DNA of 64,000 bases from Phialocephala subalpina (taxonomy: Eukaryota; Ascomycota; Leotiomycetes; Helotiales; Mollisiaceae), in the NCBI GenBank assembly GCA_900073065.1, contig FJOG01000026.1, forward strand, positions 170,720 to 234,719, written 5' to 3'. The position numbers were made by a program, and so were the translations under genes. The first letter of the stretch is position 1, and each line of letters starts with the position of its first letter. The notes under the pieces are model-generated. The model was given only the letters and a program-made list of their open reading frames with translations. It ran no database searches and was not told where the DNA came from. Below are positions 23,589 to 34,135 of this stretch, piece after piece.

Positions 23589-24457
23589 TTACCACGATGA
23601 GGTATCGATGGTTCAGATACAAGAAGGGAGGAGGAAGCATATTCCAGTGACCCAACCTTACCAGGACTTTATCGACCCACGAGGAGGCTTTGCTTAGCCA
23701 AGCGCATGCCGACAAACCAGCGCCTCTTGAGGAAAGTCCCCTCGAGGCTTGGAGATTGAAGTGTTTGAGGATGATAGTAATGAGAGAAGACTGCATGGCA
23801 TATAATAGCAACCGGCGTTGGGGATTTCCTTTTGTTTGTTTGTCGATACCCAACTTTGTACCGTACATAGTACAACACAGCCTAGTCAGGAAGAATTTAA
23901 AATACCTCAAATACCCTTTGCAAAGTTCCGCGCTGCTTGTCCTTTCATAATCTTTTATTTTTCTTTACCAATGTCAGTTAAATGTTTCAATTTTCATGAA
24001 ACTCTATTGTTACTTACGCCGCTGACGCCAGTCCTGCCCATGGATGTCTTTCCTGCTGTTCTCAGTGAGGGTAGTTTGCCATTTGATGGTGAACGCCTCA
24101 GTTACGAGATGTTGATTGGAGAGAAAATTGCCGTTTTTGCAGACCATCCAAGTCCTGGCTCCGTTGGAGATCTTTTTTGTTGGCATTTGGTGATGATTCT
24201 AAGTCCTGTGTTGTGAGCATCGAAAGCTTAAATCTTTTGCGATGTACATCATGGAATAATATACCTTGCAGTCTCTTAGGTCGAGATCTGACGGCAAAGA
24301 AGAACTGCTATCGCTGCACCTTCCTAGGTAAGGAGTGGGATAGTTGCGTTGACTCTCAGGCTGTCAGAAAGTCCTACTGCGGTAGATCACGAGATAAGGC
24401 TGCGGGAGCAACTTGCAAACAGGCGCCACTTTGTGGTTCTCAGCCTTCTGTTTAGCA
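23589..24457. other. Intergenic; one weak Cys-containing frame
   Basis: No gene can be supported. A frame at about 24285-24455 encodes a short Cys-rich tail (KNCYRCTF, KSYCGRSRDK, TCKQAPLCG) that could be a remnant of a small secreted protein, but no start, signal peptide or intron pattern supports it. Confidence 0.3.
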
Positions 24458-24890
24458 TTAAAGCGGAATGTTGAAAATGCCGCACACGAGGGAATCCTCG
24501 GACAGCATCTCACGCACAGCAGACAAAATCTTGCGGTTTACATTGGCTAGATTTCTGCCACTGCCTTCCAAGGATCTGACACCCCCTGAATTGAAATCCA
24601 GCTGAGGAACCTTCTTGTGCCGAGAAGCTCTATGGCTTCCATCAGGCTTCAATTTTCTGTAGCGATACGACGCCACATCGCGAGGCTGAGCTTGGCCGTC
24701 TTTATCATTGGCCACTAGCGAGGTTTTGACGACAGCAAGGCCCGCTTTTGATTATAGCGCAAGGCTATCATCGACAGGGACGTTTTTACTGCCAATCGGC
24801 GCACTCATCGTCGCATCATTATCATCATAGCCCAAGAGGCAATATCTGCTTCGAAGGTTATATTTAAGATGGGTCGATTCCCACAGGGCT
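24458..24890 (-). pseudogene. Degenerate coding segment, function unknown
   Basis: On the minus strand one frame runs from about 24890 to the stop at 24458 with coding-like text (GYDDNDATMSAPIGSKNVP, KAGLAVVKTSLVANDKDG, VNRKILSAVREML), broken by one TAA at 24752-24754 where a Gln codon would fit. No start codon or domain is recognised, and the 5' end overlaps the start of the protease relic on the other strand. This may be the tail of a larger decayed gene. Confidence 0.35.
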
Positions 24891-25862
24891 GGGTTTCCTC
24901 GCTCCCGGGTCAAAGATGGTGATTTTGCCAAGGGCGGGCAACGTCGAGGTATGACTCGCAGATCTTCTTCACCAGAGAGATCAAATATTAATTTCTCATA
25001 GCTGTCTTGAAGTTGTTCCTCTACTTTGTGGACAAAGCCACGAACAATCTGATATCCAAAGTGGGCACCGGAACTCTCGTTGGCGAAACACTTGTTCTGA
25101 CGGCTGGACACTGCGTGTACGACAGGCAGCTCCATCGTTTGGTCAGAGCAGAGGCATATCTCGGCTACAGCGACAAAGGACATGCCGACGTGCGGTGTGG
25201 GCAGTTGGTGGCTTTTCCCTCCACCTATATCGATGGAGACGAAGACGAGGATTTGGCGGTCATACGACTCGAGAAGCCTTTCCAGGAGGATGTCAGGCCA
25301 TGGGAGTTGATTTACACTCCCGACCAGACGAAGCTCAAGGAGATCATAGTCGTGGGGTATCCGATGGACTAGAATGATGGCAAGGTCATGTACGAAGGTT
25401 CGTAGGAGGATGTGGAGGTTGACTTGGTACGCAGTCGCGGCGTGCTACGATATCTTGTTGATACGTATGGCGGTATGTGTCTCGGCTGTCCATCAGAACG
25501 TTGCCATTCTAACAACATCCTCAGGGCAATCTGGAGCCCCAGTGCTCTGGGCTGACAGTCCAGACGGTCCCCTCGTTCGACATCTTCAGCAAAAGCTCTC
25601 CACCTGGGGACTCATTTATCTATTCTTCTTTTTGGTTCCAAGCCTGGCCCAGCAGCTGTCAATCTCAATACATGCATTCAGAGATGCCCAACAAGCTCTC
25701 TTACAACACCCTATCTTAAAATCCTTACCGCTTCTCGAGACGCCAGAACTCAAATTTCTCTGCGAGGACTTTCCTGAGATAGAGGTTGGAAAGCTTCTCT
25801 GTGGGCGTGAGATTACCGGACACAGGTATATATCTGTCCAGAAACGTGGCCGCTCACAATAA
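24882..25862 (+). pseudogene. Trypsin-fold serine protease (glutamyl endopeptidase-like), inactivated
   Basis: A probable intron at about 24955-25000 joins a short N-terminal exon to the catalytic body. The three catalytic residues are recognisable: His in LTAGHC (near 25105), Asp in DEDLAVIRL (near 25250) and Ser in GQSGAPVLW (near 25530, after an intron of about 70 bases). Between Asp and Ser the same frame carries two TAG codons (about 25370-25372 and 25409-25411), so no active enzyme can be made. The region after GQSGAP stays open to 25862 but its fit to the family is poor. In-frame stops rather than frameshifts suggest point-mutation decay. Confidence 0.6.
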
Positions 25863-26859
25863 CGCCAAGGATGGAAACGATGTCGAGTGTATTTGGATGT
25901 CGCGAGGTCGGCCGATTACTCCGAGTTGGAAGTGAGAGCTGGAAGTTGGTCTAGATGAATTTGACGCTGAGATCAATAACCGACGAGGGTTTCGAGGATT
26001 TAGAGGATTCTGATACAGCAAGTGTTCTTTTACGTTGTTTGAGATTTCGTTATTTTCATTGCGAATGTCTGCAGGAGCTGGATTGTCTTTTTACCGGGGT
26101 GGTTGCTCTGGGATATTTGAGAGATCATTGCTTTCATTACGAGTGTTTTCATTTTATCTTGGCACATCATACAAAACACAAAAAAATAAGAAAAGGTACC
26201 AAAAGCACAAAAAAAACTTAGACAAAGATAAGAAATACGAAAAAAAGTGGGGGAAAACAACGTCTCAATGCTGGAATAGGAACGTGTGTGATCATCCTTC
26301 ACTTGCCCAAATTCGACATCGAGGTAAATCCACCTTCCTACCCCTCCTTCCACCACTACCAGGCTAACAGCTATGTCTCAGCCATCTTTGACGTTCATAT
26401 CTACCTTCTACGTTGAATCTGTAGCTCGGAGTATTTGGCAATTTCTCTGATCACGAGCTGAGGCCAATGATAGGGGTATGAGCTATACCAATGAAGACTA
26501 GCCCCCGGAGCTATGAAGTGAGCTCTGGACCTTCACGACTCTCTTCTCTTCCTTACAACACCACATCAATCCTGATGCTTCGAAAAAAATTTCGATTCGA
26601 GGCCGAAAGGACTCTTCAAGCCACTCTGAAATTGAGGGGTCATGGATTCGCGAAAGGCTTGTCGAGTGGCTTGCATATGTAACACCGAAATTGGACGTGG
26701 CGTTCAGTGACCGCTTTGCCAGCCATGTCGGCGCTGAAAACGATAATTTAATACTCTCTCGCTCTTTTTCATTCATTCTACCTCTTCTACGTTGTTGATC
26801 TCGATGTGTTAGGTTTGCTGTCATTGATCTTTGGAGCGTGTTTCGCATGCTGAGATGAG
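25863..26859. other. Intergenic with short direct repeat, A-rich tract and promoter-like block
   Basis: A roughly 40-bp imperfect direct repeat (about 26034-26072 and 26110-26150) shares TTTGAGA and a TTTCATTRCGARTGT core. An A-rich tract follows at 26175-26250. At 26650-26727 lies a block repeated upstream of the next family member (see the repeat entry). No gene is supported. Confidence 0.4.
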
Positions 26860-27720
26860 ATGGCTGACATTACAGCCTTGCCGAGCACGCTCGTAAGAAT
26901 ACCCCTCCAAAGTTCTCCAAACATCCTCTCCTCGTGCTCAATTACATCCTTGAAACTTACGCTAATCTGCGATTGCTTAGATCTCGAGCATCCTCGTTCA
27001 CGCAATCACAACGACTCCGACAACGTCCGTATCCTCCTATGAACCGATTTTCCTAACCTTTCCAACACCAACGATCCCAGCAGAGTCTGCTATACGACAA
27101 TACACCTGGGCACATTACATGTGGCCCATTATCATCGGTGCGATATTTGGAGTTATCGTAGCTGGCTGCATTATCTATTTCTTGTGGAGAGCCATTCTCT
27201 CGTGTCTTTATTATTTCCTCAGAGGGATTGCATGCGTTCTCGACACATTTTTAGATGGGACCTGGTGGATCGGCACAAAGTTAAGAGATAAGAAGAATCA
27301 GTGCATTGGTTGGAGACAGAAGAGAATGAGGACAATTGCGGAGAGGAGAGAGGGGCTGAGAAGAGCGAGGGAGCAGAGGGAGGCTGTTCAATTGGAAATA
27401 AAGGAGAGAAAAAGAAGAGAGAAGGAGCGAAGGGCAGCTGTAGAGTTGGAAAGGAAGAGGGGAGTTGTTAGTATTGAGGCTATTGACATCGCTTGAAGAT
27501 ATCGCGAACATGGACAGGAGCATCTAAACGTCCAAGTGGAAAGTCGGAGGCGTCTCCAATACAAAGTACTGCTGTCGATATGCGGCCTTTCGGGCGCTTG
27601 TCAGCTGTTATTCAGGGGTCTTTCAGGAACTTCCAGGTAGCGAATTACATTCCGAGTGGCTTGCATGGGACATCGCTTCGAGTCTGCCTCGGCGTTCTGT
27701 GACCGGGCCTGCCAATATGT
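26650..27720. repeat. Duplicated upstream block of the small membrane-protein genes
   Basis: Two copies of a 70-80 bp block lie at about 26650-26727 and 27640-27720. Both contain CGAGTGGCTTGCAT, then 22-24 unrelated bases, then GGCGTTC-GTGACCG and GCC...ATGTC. The spacing is conserved within two bases. The first sits about 130 bp before the start at 26860. The pair suggests that promoter and gene were duplicated together. Confidence 0.6.
26860..27496 (+). CDS. Small single-pass membrane protein, family member A
   Basis: Exon 1 (26860-26892, MADITALPSTL) and exon 2 (26981-27496) give 182 residues; the intron is phase 0 and splits Leu from Ile. Order of parts: short Ser/Thr/Pro-rich N-terminal region, a membrane helix at about 58-80 (IIIGAIFGVIVAGCIIYFLW) with a second hydrophobic patch after it, a basic Arg/Lys/Glu helix at about 118-165, and the C-terminal signature VELERKRGVVSIEAI. 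No signal peptide, so an Nout/Cin signal anchor is likely. I do not recognise the family. Members B-F share the same order and the C-terminal signature. Confidence 0.7.
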
Positions 27721-28221
27721 CTATTTTTGTTCTTTTCTGGCATTCTCAATTGGTTCTTCAAATTTCGCGTGTTGAAGTCGTGTTATGAAGGTACATCGAG
27801 AGTCTGCACCAATAGGCTACAGAACGCGACTGCCTGGTCGAGTCTAAGGCTGTCATATGGTACTTCTCGCTTCTTCACTCAGCCCATCTCGTTGCAATAT
27901 CGCGAGACACCAAATTCCTTGTTGCAGTGTTCTTCCTCTTCCTTCCTGCAGTATGTACAAATGCTTTCCCTATCGGTCCTTAGCATTTTCGCGTCTACTT
28001 AACATACCAACAGCAAAAGTTTGTGTTGGAATAAATATCACGTGTTTTAGGCTATATGCCTAGCTTGATCATGCTCTCCATAAGAGAGCAGGCCTCGAGC
28101 TCTTAGACTCGAACAAGACAATAACAATGAACCAGCACTTTGATTTTACAATACGCCTTACCTCCCCATCATAGACGCGTACCATAGTGATACGTATCTC
28201 CGATTGTAACGACAGTTTGCC
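27497..28221. other. Spacer between members A and B
   Basis: It contains the second copy of the promoter-like block (27640-27720). I looked for a first exon of member B here and found no convincing MASIT-like start with a Leu/Ile splice junction. Nothing else is recognised. Confidence 0.35.
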
Positions 28222-28626
28222 ATGGGTATCTACAACATCAGCTCACTACCATACTCCTCGCTGAAATATTCCATCCCAATCATTGTTGTCGGTTCAATCA
28301 TTTTGGGTATGATTCTATACTATGCTGTATACAGAGATCACGGTGTTTGGCTAGGTGGTCGTATCTCTGCTGGAGTTTGGGCAGTGTGTAAAGGATTTTA
28401 TTTTGCTGTACATGCGCCTGGGTGGGCTTATGATAGGGTGAAGGAGAAAAGGGAAGCGATGACAGAAGGATGGGGTGATTGGAGCGAGAAGAGGGGGTTG
28501 GAGAATGAGGAAAGGATGGATGGGCAAGTGAAGGAGAAAGAGGGGAAGAGGAAAGAGAAGGAGGAGAAAGAGGTACACAAGCTGGAGAGAAAGAGGGGCA
28601 TGGTGGAGGTCGAAGCTATCGTATGA
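28222..28626 (+). CDS. Small single-pass membrane protein, family member B
   Basis: One exon of 134 residues as read. The N-terminus is short and has a glycosylation sequon (NIS), then a membrane helix at about 16-36 (YSIPIIVVGSIILGMILYYA). A Lys/Glu-rich helix follows, with a high density of KEK/EKE steps, ending in the family signature LERKRGMVEVEAIV. The Ser/Thr-rich ectodomain of other members is missing or lies on an unfound upstream exon; a CAG acceptor sits just before the start codon. Function unknown. Confidence 0.6.
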   Translation: MGIYNISSLPYSSLKYSIPIIVVGSIILGMILYYAVYRDHGVWLGGRISAGVWAVCKGFYFAVHAPGWAYDRVKEKREAMTEGWGDWSEKRGLENEERMDGQVKEKEGKRKEKEEKEVHKLERKRGMVEVEAIV

Positions 28627-28874
28627 AAGTCTGGCGAATGTGGAAGTCAAGAATGTCTGCGACCGAAAGAGAAAGATTGAAGTCAGCTGAAGTTGGTGCG
28701 GTGCCAAGTACTTCGGTATCTTCATTCAGTCTCCCGCATTGCCAGGGGAAGCGTTGAAGGCAGTCCAGGCTGAGACAACCACAGCCTTGCATACACGGAG
28801 TTTCAAAGATGTATGAATTTCATTGATAATGTCCTTCCTCCGCTACAGTCACCATTTGGTAGCGTTGTATGACC

Positions 28875-29392
28875 ATGGCTTCCATCACCTTGTCCCCAGC
28901 CTCAAACTCGGTCTCGCAAACTGCTCTGGTAAGCTCAGAATCCAACAAACCTTGAATAAGCACAGAAATTTACTAAATTTCTTAGATCACAAGCCTTACT
29001 GCTCTTGCATCTTCTGTTCCGGCGCCGTCTGTGTCAGCGTCCACTACCTCTTTCCAAGTTTCAAACTGCACAACCCTCCCTAGCGCTACTTCCAACAATC
29101 CAACCTCAACACGTTCCGCCCATCATTACATTGAAAAGGAGTTTGATTTCTATTAGCTGTTTTAGATCATACCTTTGGGACTGTCTCTGTCCTATTGTCT
29201 CTGGGAGTTGTAGTTTTGGTGTGTGATAAGATCAAGAAGTCGAAGTGGAATGAAAGAGCACGGAAACGGATCTCTAATGTGAAGGATGGAATTGCAAGGG
29301 TACGGATAGAGAGAAGGGAAAGGAGGGAAAGGAGGGCGGCGCTTGAGTTGGAGAAGAAGAGAGGGGTGGTTGGGGTTGAGGCTATCATGTGA
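28875..29392 (+). CDS. Small single-pass membrane protein, family member C
   Basis: Exon 1 is 28875-28928 (MASITLSP...TAL); a phase-0 Leu/Ile intron leads to exon 2 (28986-29112), Ser/Thr-rich with a VSNCTT segment. In the unspliced frame a TAG stops translation at 29154. A 53-base intron (29113-29165, GTTCCG...TTTTAG, phase 1) restores the frame into the membrane helix (GTVSVLLSLGVVVLVC), the basic helix and the signature LELEKKRGVVGVEAIM, giving 135 residues. The weak donor leaves open that a frameshift, not an intron, separates the halves. Same family as A, D and F. Confidence 0.55.
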
Positions 29393-29672
29393 CGTCCGGC
29401 AGCAGCGGGAGGAGGAAGTAAGTGAAGAATAACGGGCCCAATGAGCGCAATGATAGTTGGTCCGATGGATTGCAGCGTTCCATGATCCTTCGAGAAGACT
29501 TCCAGTCTGCCACGTTAGCGGGAAAGGCGGGCAGTGTAAATGTGACACGTGCAGCCTTGCGTATGAAATCCTTCAAAAGTACCGTAAAGTCTCGACTACC
29601 AAGACAGTTTCTAAAATCTTTGTGATCATTTTCTGAACTTCAAAACAACCTTGGGTAGCCATTAGAGAAGTC

Positions 29673-30257
29673 ATGGCTTCTATCACCATATTCCAAAATT
29701 CAACCTCACCAACGACTCTAGTAGGTGAAGTCTGGGCCTAAGATCCTTTAATCAAACGCGAGACCACGACAATTGAAGATTTCCTCATACTAATCATCTT
29801 TCAGATCTCAAGTATCACTTCCCTAAAATCATCAAGTTCACTCTCCTCAATCTCACCACCACCCACTTCGTCATTTTCAAATTGCACAACAGCAAACAGC
29901 ACCTACAACAATGCCACCGGAACATGCAATAACGTAAACCTCAACCTTTGGGGCTGGGATTGGACATACATGATAATAATCATACCATTTGGCTTGATCG
30001 TTGCCTGGGGGCTCTTCCTAGGCTTCGTACTTTTGATTGATAAGATTATCAAGAAGAGATGGATCCAGAGAGGGGTTGGGGCTGTGAGATATATTTCTGT
30101 TGGCATGTGGAGGGTGGTGGTGAAGTTATTCGTTGACATGTGGACTGCGATTGCGAAGAAGAGAAGAGAGAAGCAGGAAAAGAGGGTGCGGAAGAAGGCT
30201 GTGGAGCTGGAGAGAAGGGTGGAGAAGGCGGGGAGAGTGGCTGTTGAGGTGTTGTGA
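29673..30257 (+). CDS. Small single-pass membrane protein, family member D (clearest copy)
   Basis: Exon 1 (29673-29720, MASITIFQ...TTL) and exon 2 (29805-30257) give 166 residues with the phase-0 Leu/Ile intron seen in A and C. The ectodomain (about 17-75) is Ser/Thr-rich with several N-glycosylation sequons and two Cys (SNCTT, TGTC). After the tryptophan patch LWGWDW comes a membrane helix (YMIIIIPFGLIVAWGLFLGF), then the basic DKIIKKRW segment, an amphipathic stretch and a Lys/Arg/Glu helix ending AVELERRVEKAGRVAVEVL. Since it needs only one intron it is the best reference for the family. No known domain is recognised. Confidence 0.7.
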
Positions 30258-30667
30258 CCACCAAAGAACATCGCTTCCATCGAATAGATAACAATCAACC
30301 ATATAGCCATGAGCGAGCTCGATATTCCAGGCTTTAACCCTTTCATCTCATTGAATCAATGCATTCGGTCTAACTAGCACCGCGCCTTCTGGCATTCTCG
30401 CGTCTTCTACATTGTGAGACCCTCTGCTTCTCCCACAAAATCTCTTGATCGCCAGGCATCGCTCGTACTGCCTAGCCTATAACAATTTCTGCCTGCCCCA
30501 CATAAATTTCCCTTTCGACATCGTCTCGTGATTGTGGGATCGCGAGCCTAGACATAACAGATGCTCCATAAAATGATCTGGCTCTTTGTTCTAAAGAGGG
30601 TTCCTACCTGGAGTCTGGAAACTTTTCTCTCGGGAGCTGGGCATCGTTGTAAACGTTTGTAAATCGC
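30258..30667. other. Intergenic, convergent 3' flanks
   Basis: Member D (plus) and the 2EXR-like gene (minus) end here. No coding frame or repeat is recognised. Confidence 0.35.
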
Positions 30668-31803
30668 TCAGCACGCATAAGGATCTGCAGGTTCGGGGAT
30701 CAGCTGTGATCTATCATTGAGACCGAGTAGGACATTCGCGTCTTTGAGCTTGAGAGAAGAATACACACATTATGTGAAAAAGAAACGGCGCAGAATCATC
30801 AGATGAGGATTGTTACTTACCGTATTCGACTCGGCTGTCTCAGCAACCAGACGAATCCGCTTTGTGAAAGATTGAGTTCGATTCGAGTTCAGCTTGAACC
30901 GGATTCTTACCCATCTGTTCAGGAATTTCAACCCGCCGACTGCTTGTAGCTTCGAGAACATGGTTCCCTCACGGTCCTCACCGATCCGATCCATCTTAGC
31001 AACTGCTTCGGACCAGTGATCGGCGGCTTTCCGGTCGTTACCTTTAGCGAGTTCTGCATTTCCTTTTGCTTTCTTGTCTTCTAGTTCGCGGAGGACCTGG
31101 TCAGGATCGGTGAATGGTCGAGTAACTTCAAGTTCAGTAGTAGCTTTCAGTTCCTTTGAAATAGCGCCCGTGACTACGAAGTTGGGCATGGCTTGGAAGT
31201 TTTCTCGGTACGGAACTACGAGTTTCTCTTGTATCGTGCAGGAGAATGATCGTGAATTCGACGTCCCATTTGGGTAAGGGTTCACAAGAGTAATCCTGTG
31301 ATGAACCCAGTCATTCTGCGGGATTATGCTGCAGAGAATGTCTAAGTCTCGGTAGAGTAGGATGAGTTTGAGCGGTGGCTTGAGGGAATCGTTGTGTTGA
31401 CTGTGATCGATTTCATACGCCATGACATGTGGTTTGAAGTTCTTGAATTGCTTCGAAGTGAGACGTAGAATGGGTAAGCGTTTTGTTGTCATGATGTCTA
31501 CCAGTGCCTCTTGCATGACCTTAGCTGTGAAGCTGACGAAGAGATTCGTCTTCCGAAGGATGTAACGGCCTCGAATTTGATGGACCGATTCGTTCGCAGG
31601 ATTTGCGATTCGATATGACAGTTGAGCTTGGGAGGCTCGGCCGGGAGGCCACGGTGATCGGACTCATTGAATTGTTCTTCTTCAAACCACGTCACGGTAA
31701 AGACGATCTCGTATATCTTGTCTCGGATTTCTCCTGGAAGATCGGTGAAGCAGAAAGGCCTGGTCGACGCCGCCGGCCTGACGGGCAAAGAAAGGACCGC
31801 CAT
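30668..31803 (-). pseudogene. 2EXR/F-box-like domain protein, frame broken by one base
   Basis: The start is at 31803. The 2EXR/F-box-like entry FTDLPGEIRDKIYEIVF begins near residue 19, followed by the typical ILRTNRSIKFEA helix. At about 31565-31570 the frame shifts: the continuation (YILRKTNLFVSFTA, then LPILRLTSKQFKNFKPHVMAYE) needs one extra base, for example a third C in the GCC run. From there the frame is open to a clear intron (30820-30749, GTAAGT...CAAG) and a last exon (30748-30668). The rest of the protein (FSCTIQEKLVVPY, then a Lys/Glu/Ala helix) looks intact. Either a fresh frameshift or a one-base sequence error. Function unknown. Confidence 0.6.
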
Positions 31804-32574
31804 GGAGATCGAAGTCGTCAAGATGTGGTGGGTATGGGGTCTCGAAAGAGGACTTGCTGTGAGCAATGATATTGGGCGTTTTGAGGGAAATACTGATAAG
31901 ATAATGTCGCACATCCAGAATTCGTGAATGTTGCAAAAGTGGCAGAACATCTATTTAAAGTTCAAGTAGGTCGATCTTTTTGCTATCATAGTCATGTGAC
32001 TATAGTAAAACACTGCCTATGCCGAAGAGCGTTGGCAAGATGTCGCAGATAATAGGATTAAGAAGAGCCTTTACATTCTCCTCAAACATATCCAATAACC
32101 GCTACATTCGAAGAGGAAACTTTTAGCAAAGATTCTGGATCACATGATCGACCCCACTTGGAGATCCTCGAAAAGGTGGCGCACGACTCTACCACAACAC
32201 CGTCTACTAATTCTAAAGTCGGTGATGATGTATCAGCAGTCACCCACGCAACCATCAGACGAATGAAGGCCGAATCTCCCTCTTCTTCGATCGCCGTCAA
32301 TTTCCAACTCCTGTCTGCGCATGCTCACATAAGGCCGGTCCACTGCAAAACTTTTTGATATGGCGCGTCTTGTCCTTACCTCTTTCTTAGAATTATGTAT
32401 CTTCACTTAAGCTCCATTGCAACTTTCTAGGATATCAGGTTACATTGTTAACATCCAAGTCACTTGACTGCACTTCCCCTGTCTTTCATCCGAAGAAGCC
32501 ACTTCTCAATTTAAATCAAAAGCGAACAGCATATCGTAATAAGATCAATCTTTTGCCAGCTCTGTCAGCACGTC
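31804..32574. other. Divergent intergenic region
   Basis: Lies between the 2EXR-like start (minus) and the methyltransferase-like frame (plus). No gene, repeat or RNA is recognised. Confidence 0.35.
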
Positions 32575-32613
32575 ATGCCTCGGAAATTCGAATTTTGCGA
32601 AGCAAGGAGATAA

Positions 32614-33576
32614 TTGGGAGGTTTGCTTTCAGCTCCGAGCGGAAGCTGCTTTTACCCGAACGCAGCTGCTCTGACAAAAACTTTCACAACCCGTACTTTC
32701 CCGGTTTCCAAAGTACATATATCCTCAAACTTCGAGCCTGCCCCATATTTTCTCAGATATCCCTCAAGTCCACTTCAACAAGCCAACATTCAGCTTCTCC
32801 GACATGCAGGCCAAAAAGCGAGTCCACTATCCTACACATCGCGGGTTCTCACTGACCTAGAACTTAGCACAACTATAGACCTCCTCCCCTCGCCCTTCAT
32901 CACGACGCTCGTCCTCGGCGTATTGGTCCTCCTGTGCACCTATACTACCTATCTCTGTGCCAAGCCACCCAATCCGACACCCTACAACTCCAAGTATCGC
33001 GATAGCATGAGTGTCACCGTCACGCCCTCAGCAATCTTCATCCGAAGCTTCATCAACGTCTCCCTGGGCATTTGTCATGCAATTCAATGCTTGACATACC
33101 CATCTCCTCAACTTCTCTGTCAGAATACTTCCAATCTCTCGTCTTACCTCTTCACTTGGACTCCATGTACCATTTTCAGCATCGCGTTCATCCTCCTCGG
33201 GTCGTTCATCCGGCTCTCTGCCTTCTCAGCTTTGGGAACAGACTTCACGTTTCGTCTCGATGAGCCAAAAAAGCTTGTCACGACTGGTCTTTACAAATAT
33301 GTACAGCATCCATCGTACACCGGTAAATTCCTCATCATTCTCGGTAACCTGGTGCTTCTTCATCGACCTGATGGTGTCTTGGGCTGTTGGTTGCCGACGT
33401 GGATTGTGCATGCGATGTTGTTCTGGAGAACTGGCGTCTGTTTGTTGATGCTTGGAGTGGCCCGTGGGGTCTGGAAGAGAGTCAAGGAAGAAGAGATGAT
33501 GTTGAAAAATGCGTTTGGGAAAGAATGGAAGGCGTGGCATGAGAGGACGAATAGGTTCATTCCAGGATTGTTCTGA
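32614..33576 (+). CDS. Isoprenylcysteine methyltransferase (ICMT)-like membrane protein, 5' end unresolved
   Basis: A frame open from 32614 to the stop at 33574-33576 encodes about 320 residues with four or five membrane helices. The ICMT/PEMT hallmark TTGLYKYVQHPSYTG lies near residue 218, and the C-terminal EEEMMLKNAFGKEWKAWHERTNRFIPGLF-type ending (Glu, then YxxYxxR-like RT-RF-P) is clear. Such enzymes methylate C-terminal isoprenylcysteine or lipids in the ER with S-adenosylmethionine. There is no ATG at 32614. An ATG at 32575 is in the same frame but separated by a TAA at 32611-32613; the first later ATG, 33007, would lose helix 1. An unfound upstream exon, a true nonsense codon, or the short form are all possible. 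Confidence 0.65.
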   Translation: MGGLLSAPSGSCFYPNAAALTKTFTTRTFPVSKVHISSNFEPAPYFLRYPSSPLQQANIQLLRHAGQKASPLSYTSRVLTDLELSTTIDLLPSPFITTLVLGVLVLLCTYTTYLCAKPPNPTPYNSKYRDSMSVTVTPSAIFIRSFINVSLGICHAIQCLTYPSPQLLCQNTSNLSSYLFTWTPCTIFSIAFILLGSFIRLSAFSALGTDFTFRLDEPKKLVTTGLYKYVQHPSYTGKFLIILGNLVLLHRPDGVLGCWLPTWIVHAMLFWRTGVCLLMLGVARGVWKRVKEEEMMLKNAFGKEWKAWHERTNRFIPGLF

Positions 33577-34135
33577 GGAGGGATGTTGAAATTATTTTGA
33601 TGTACTGTTCAGATGCCGGATATTTTATTGTCTTTGAAACTGTGAGTTTGAAATGCGCCAATTCTTTTTCTTATATCGTCAGATTGATAGAAGCGTGTTG
33701 TGTTCTCTACCTAGTAGGTTGATTGCGTGGAAACTAACTTCTCGCTTGGCTGAAGGAGAGCGACCCCGCCTTCTCAAAATGTTCTCCTCTCAAATATTCC
33801 TTCAACTTGCAACGCTATATTGGTACTGATCGTACTGTGTCTCTTGGTGGTTGAGCGGAGCTACGACTTACATCATTTGTTGTGCATCAGAACACGAATT
33901 GTTTTCCGGTGAGGATGCAAGCCACAGCACATGGACATTATGTTGCTTTCTCAACTCGCCTGCAGGGTGGCTTTACACCATGACATGAACACTTCACTCC
34001 AGCGCTGCCACACTTCTTTCTTCAACCCTTATTTTAGGACTGTCGCCCACTTCCCATCTCAGCTCTAGAGCGTACCTCAACCATAAGAACTCGGTCCTCA
34101 ACTTTCCTCTCCACACGCATCGTCTCGACAGCACC
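33577..34135. other. Intergenic
   Basis: Holds the 3' flank of the methyltransferase-like gene and the promoter of member E. The frame of member E stays open about 150 bases upstream of its ATG without another ATG. No further feature is recognised. Confidence 0.35.

Noticed and set aside
24755..25183. Full-length minus-strand frame over the protease region as an intact gene
   Set aside because: Its 5' part lies antisense to the recognisable protease exons and is best explained as their shadow; only the part below about 24890 looks independently coding.
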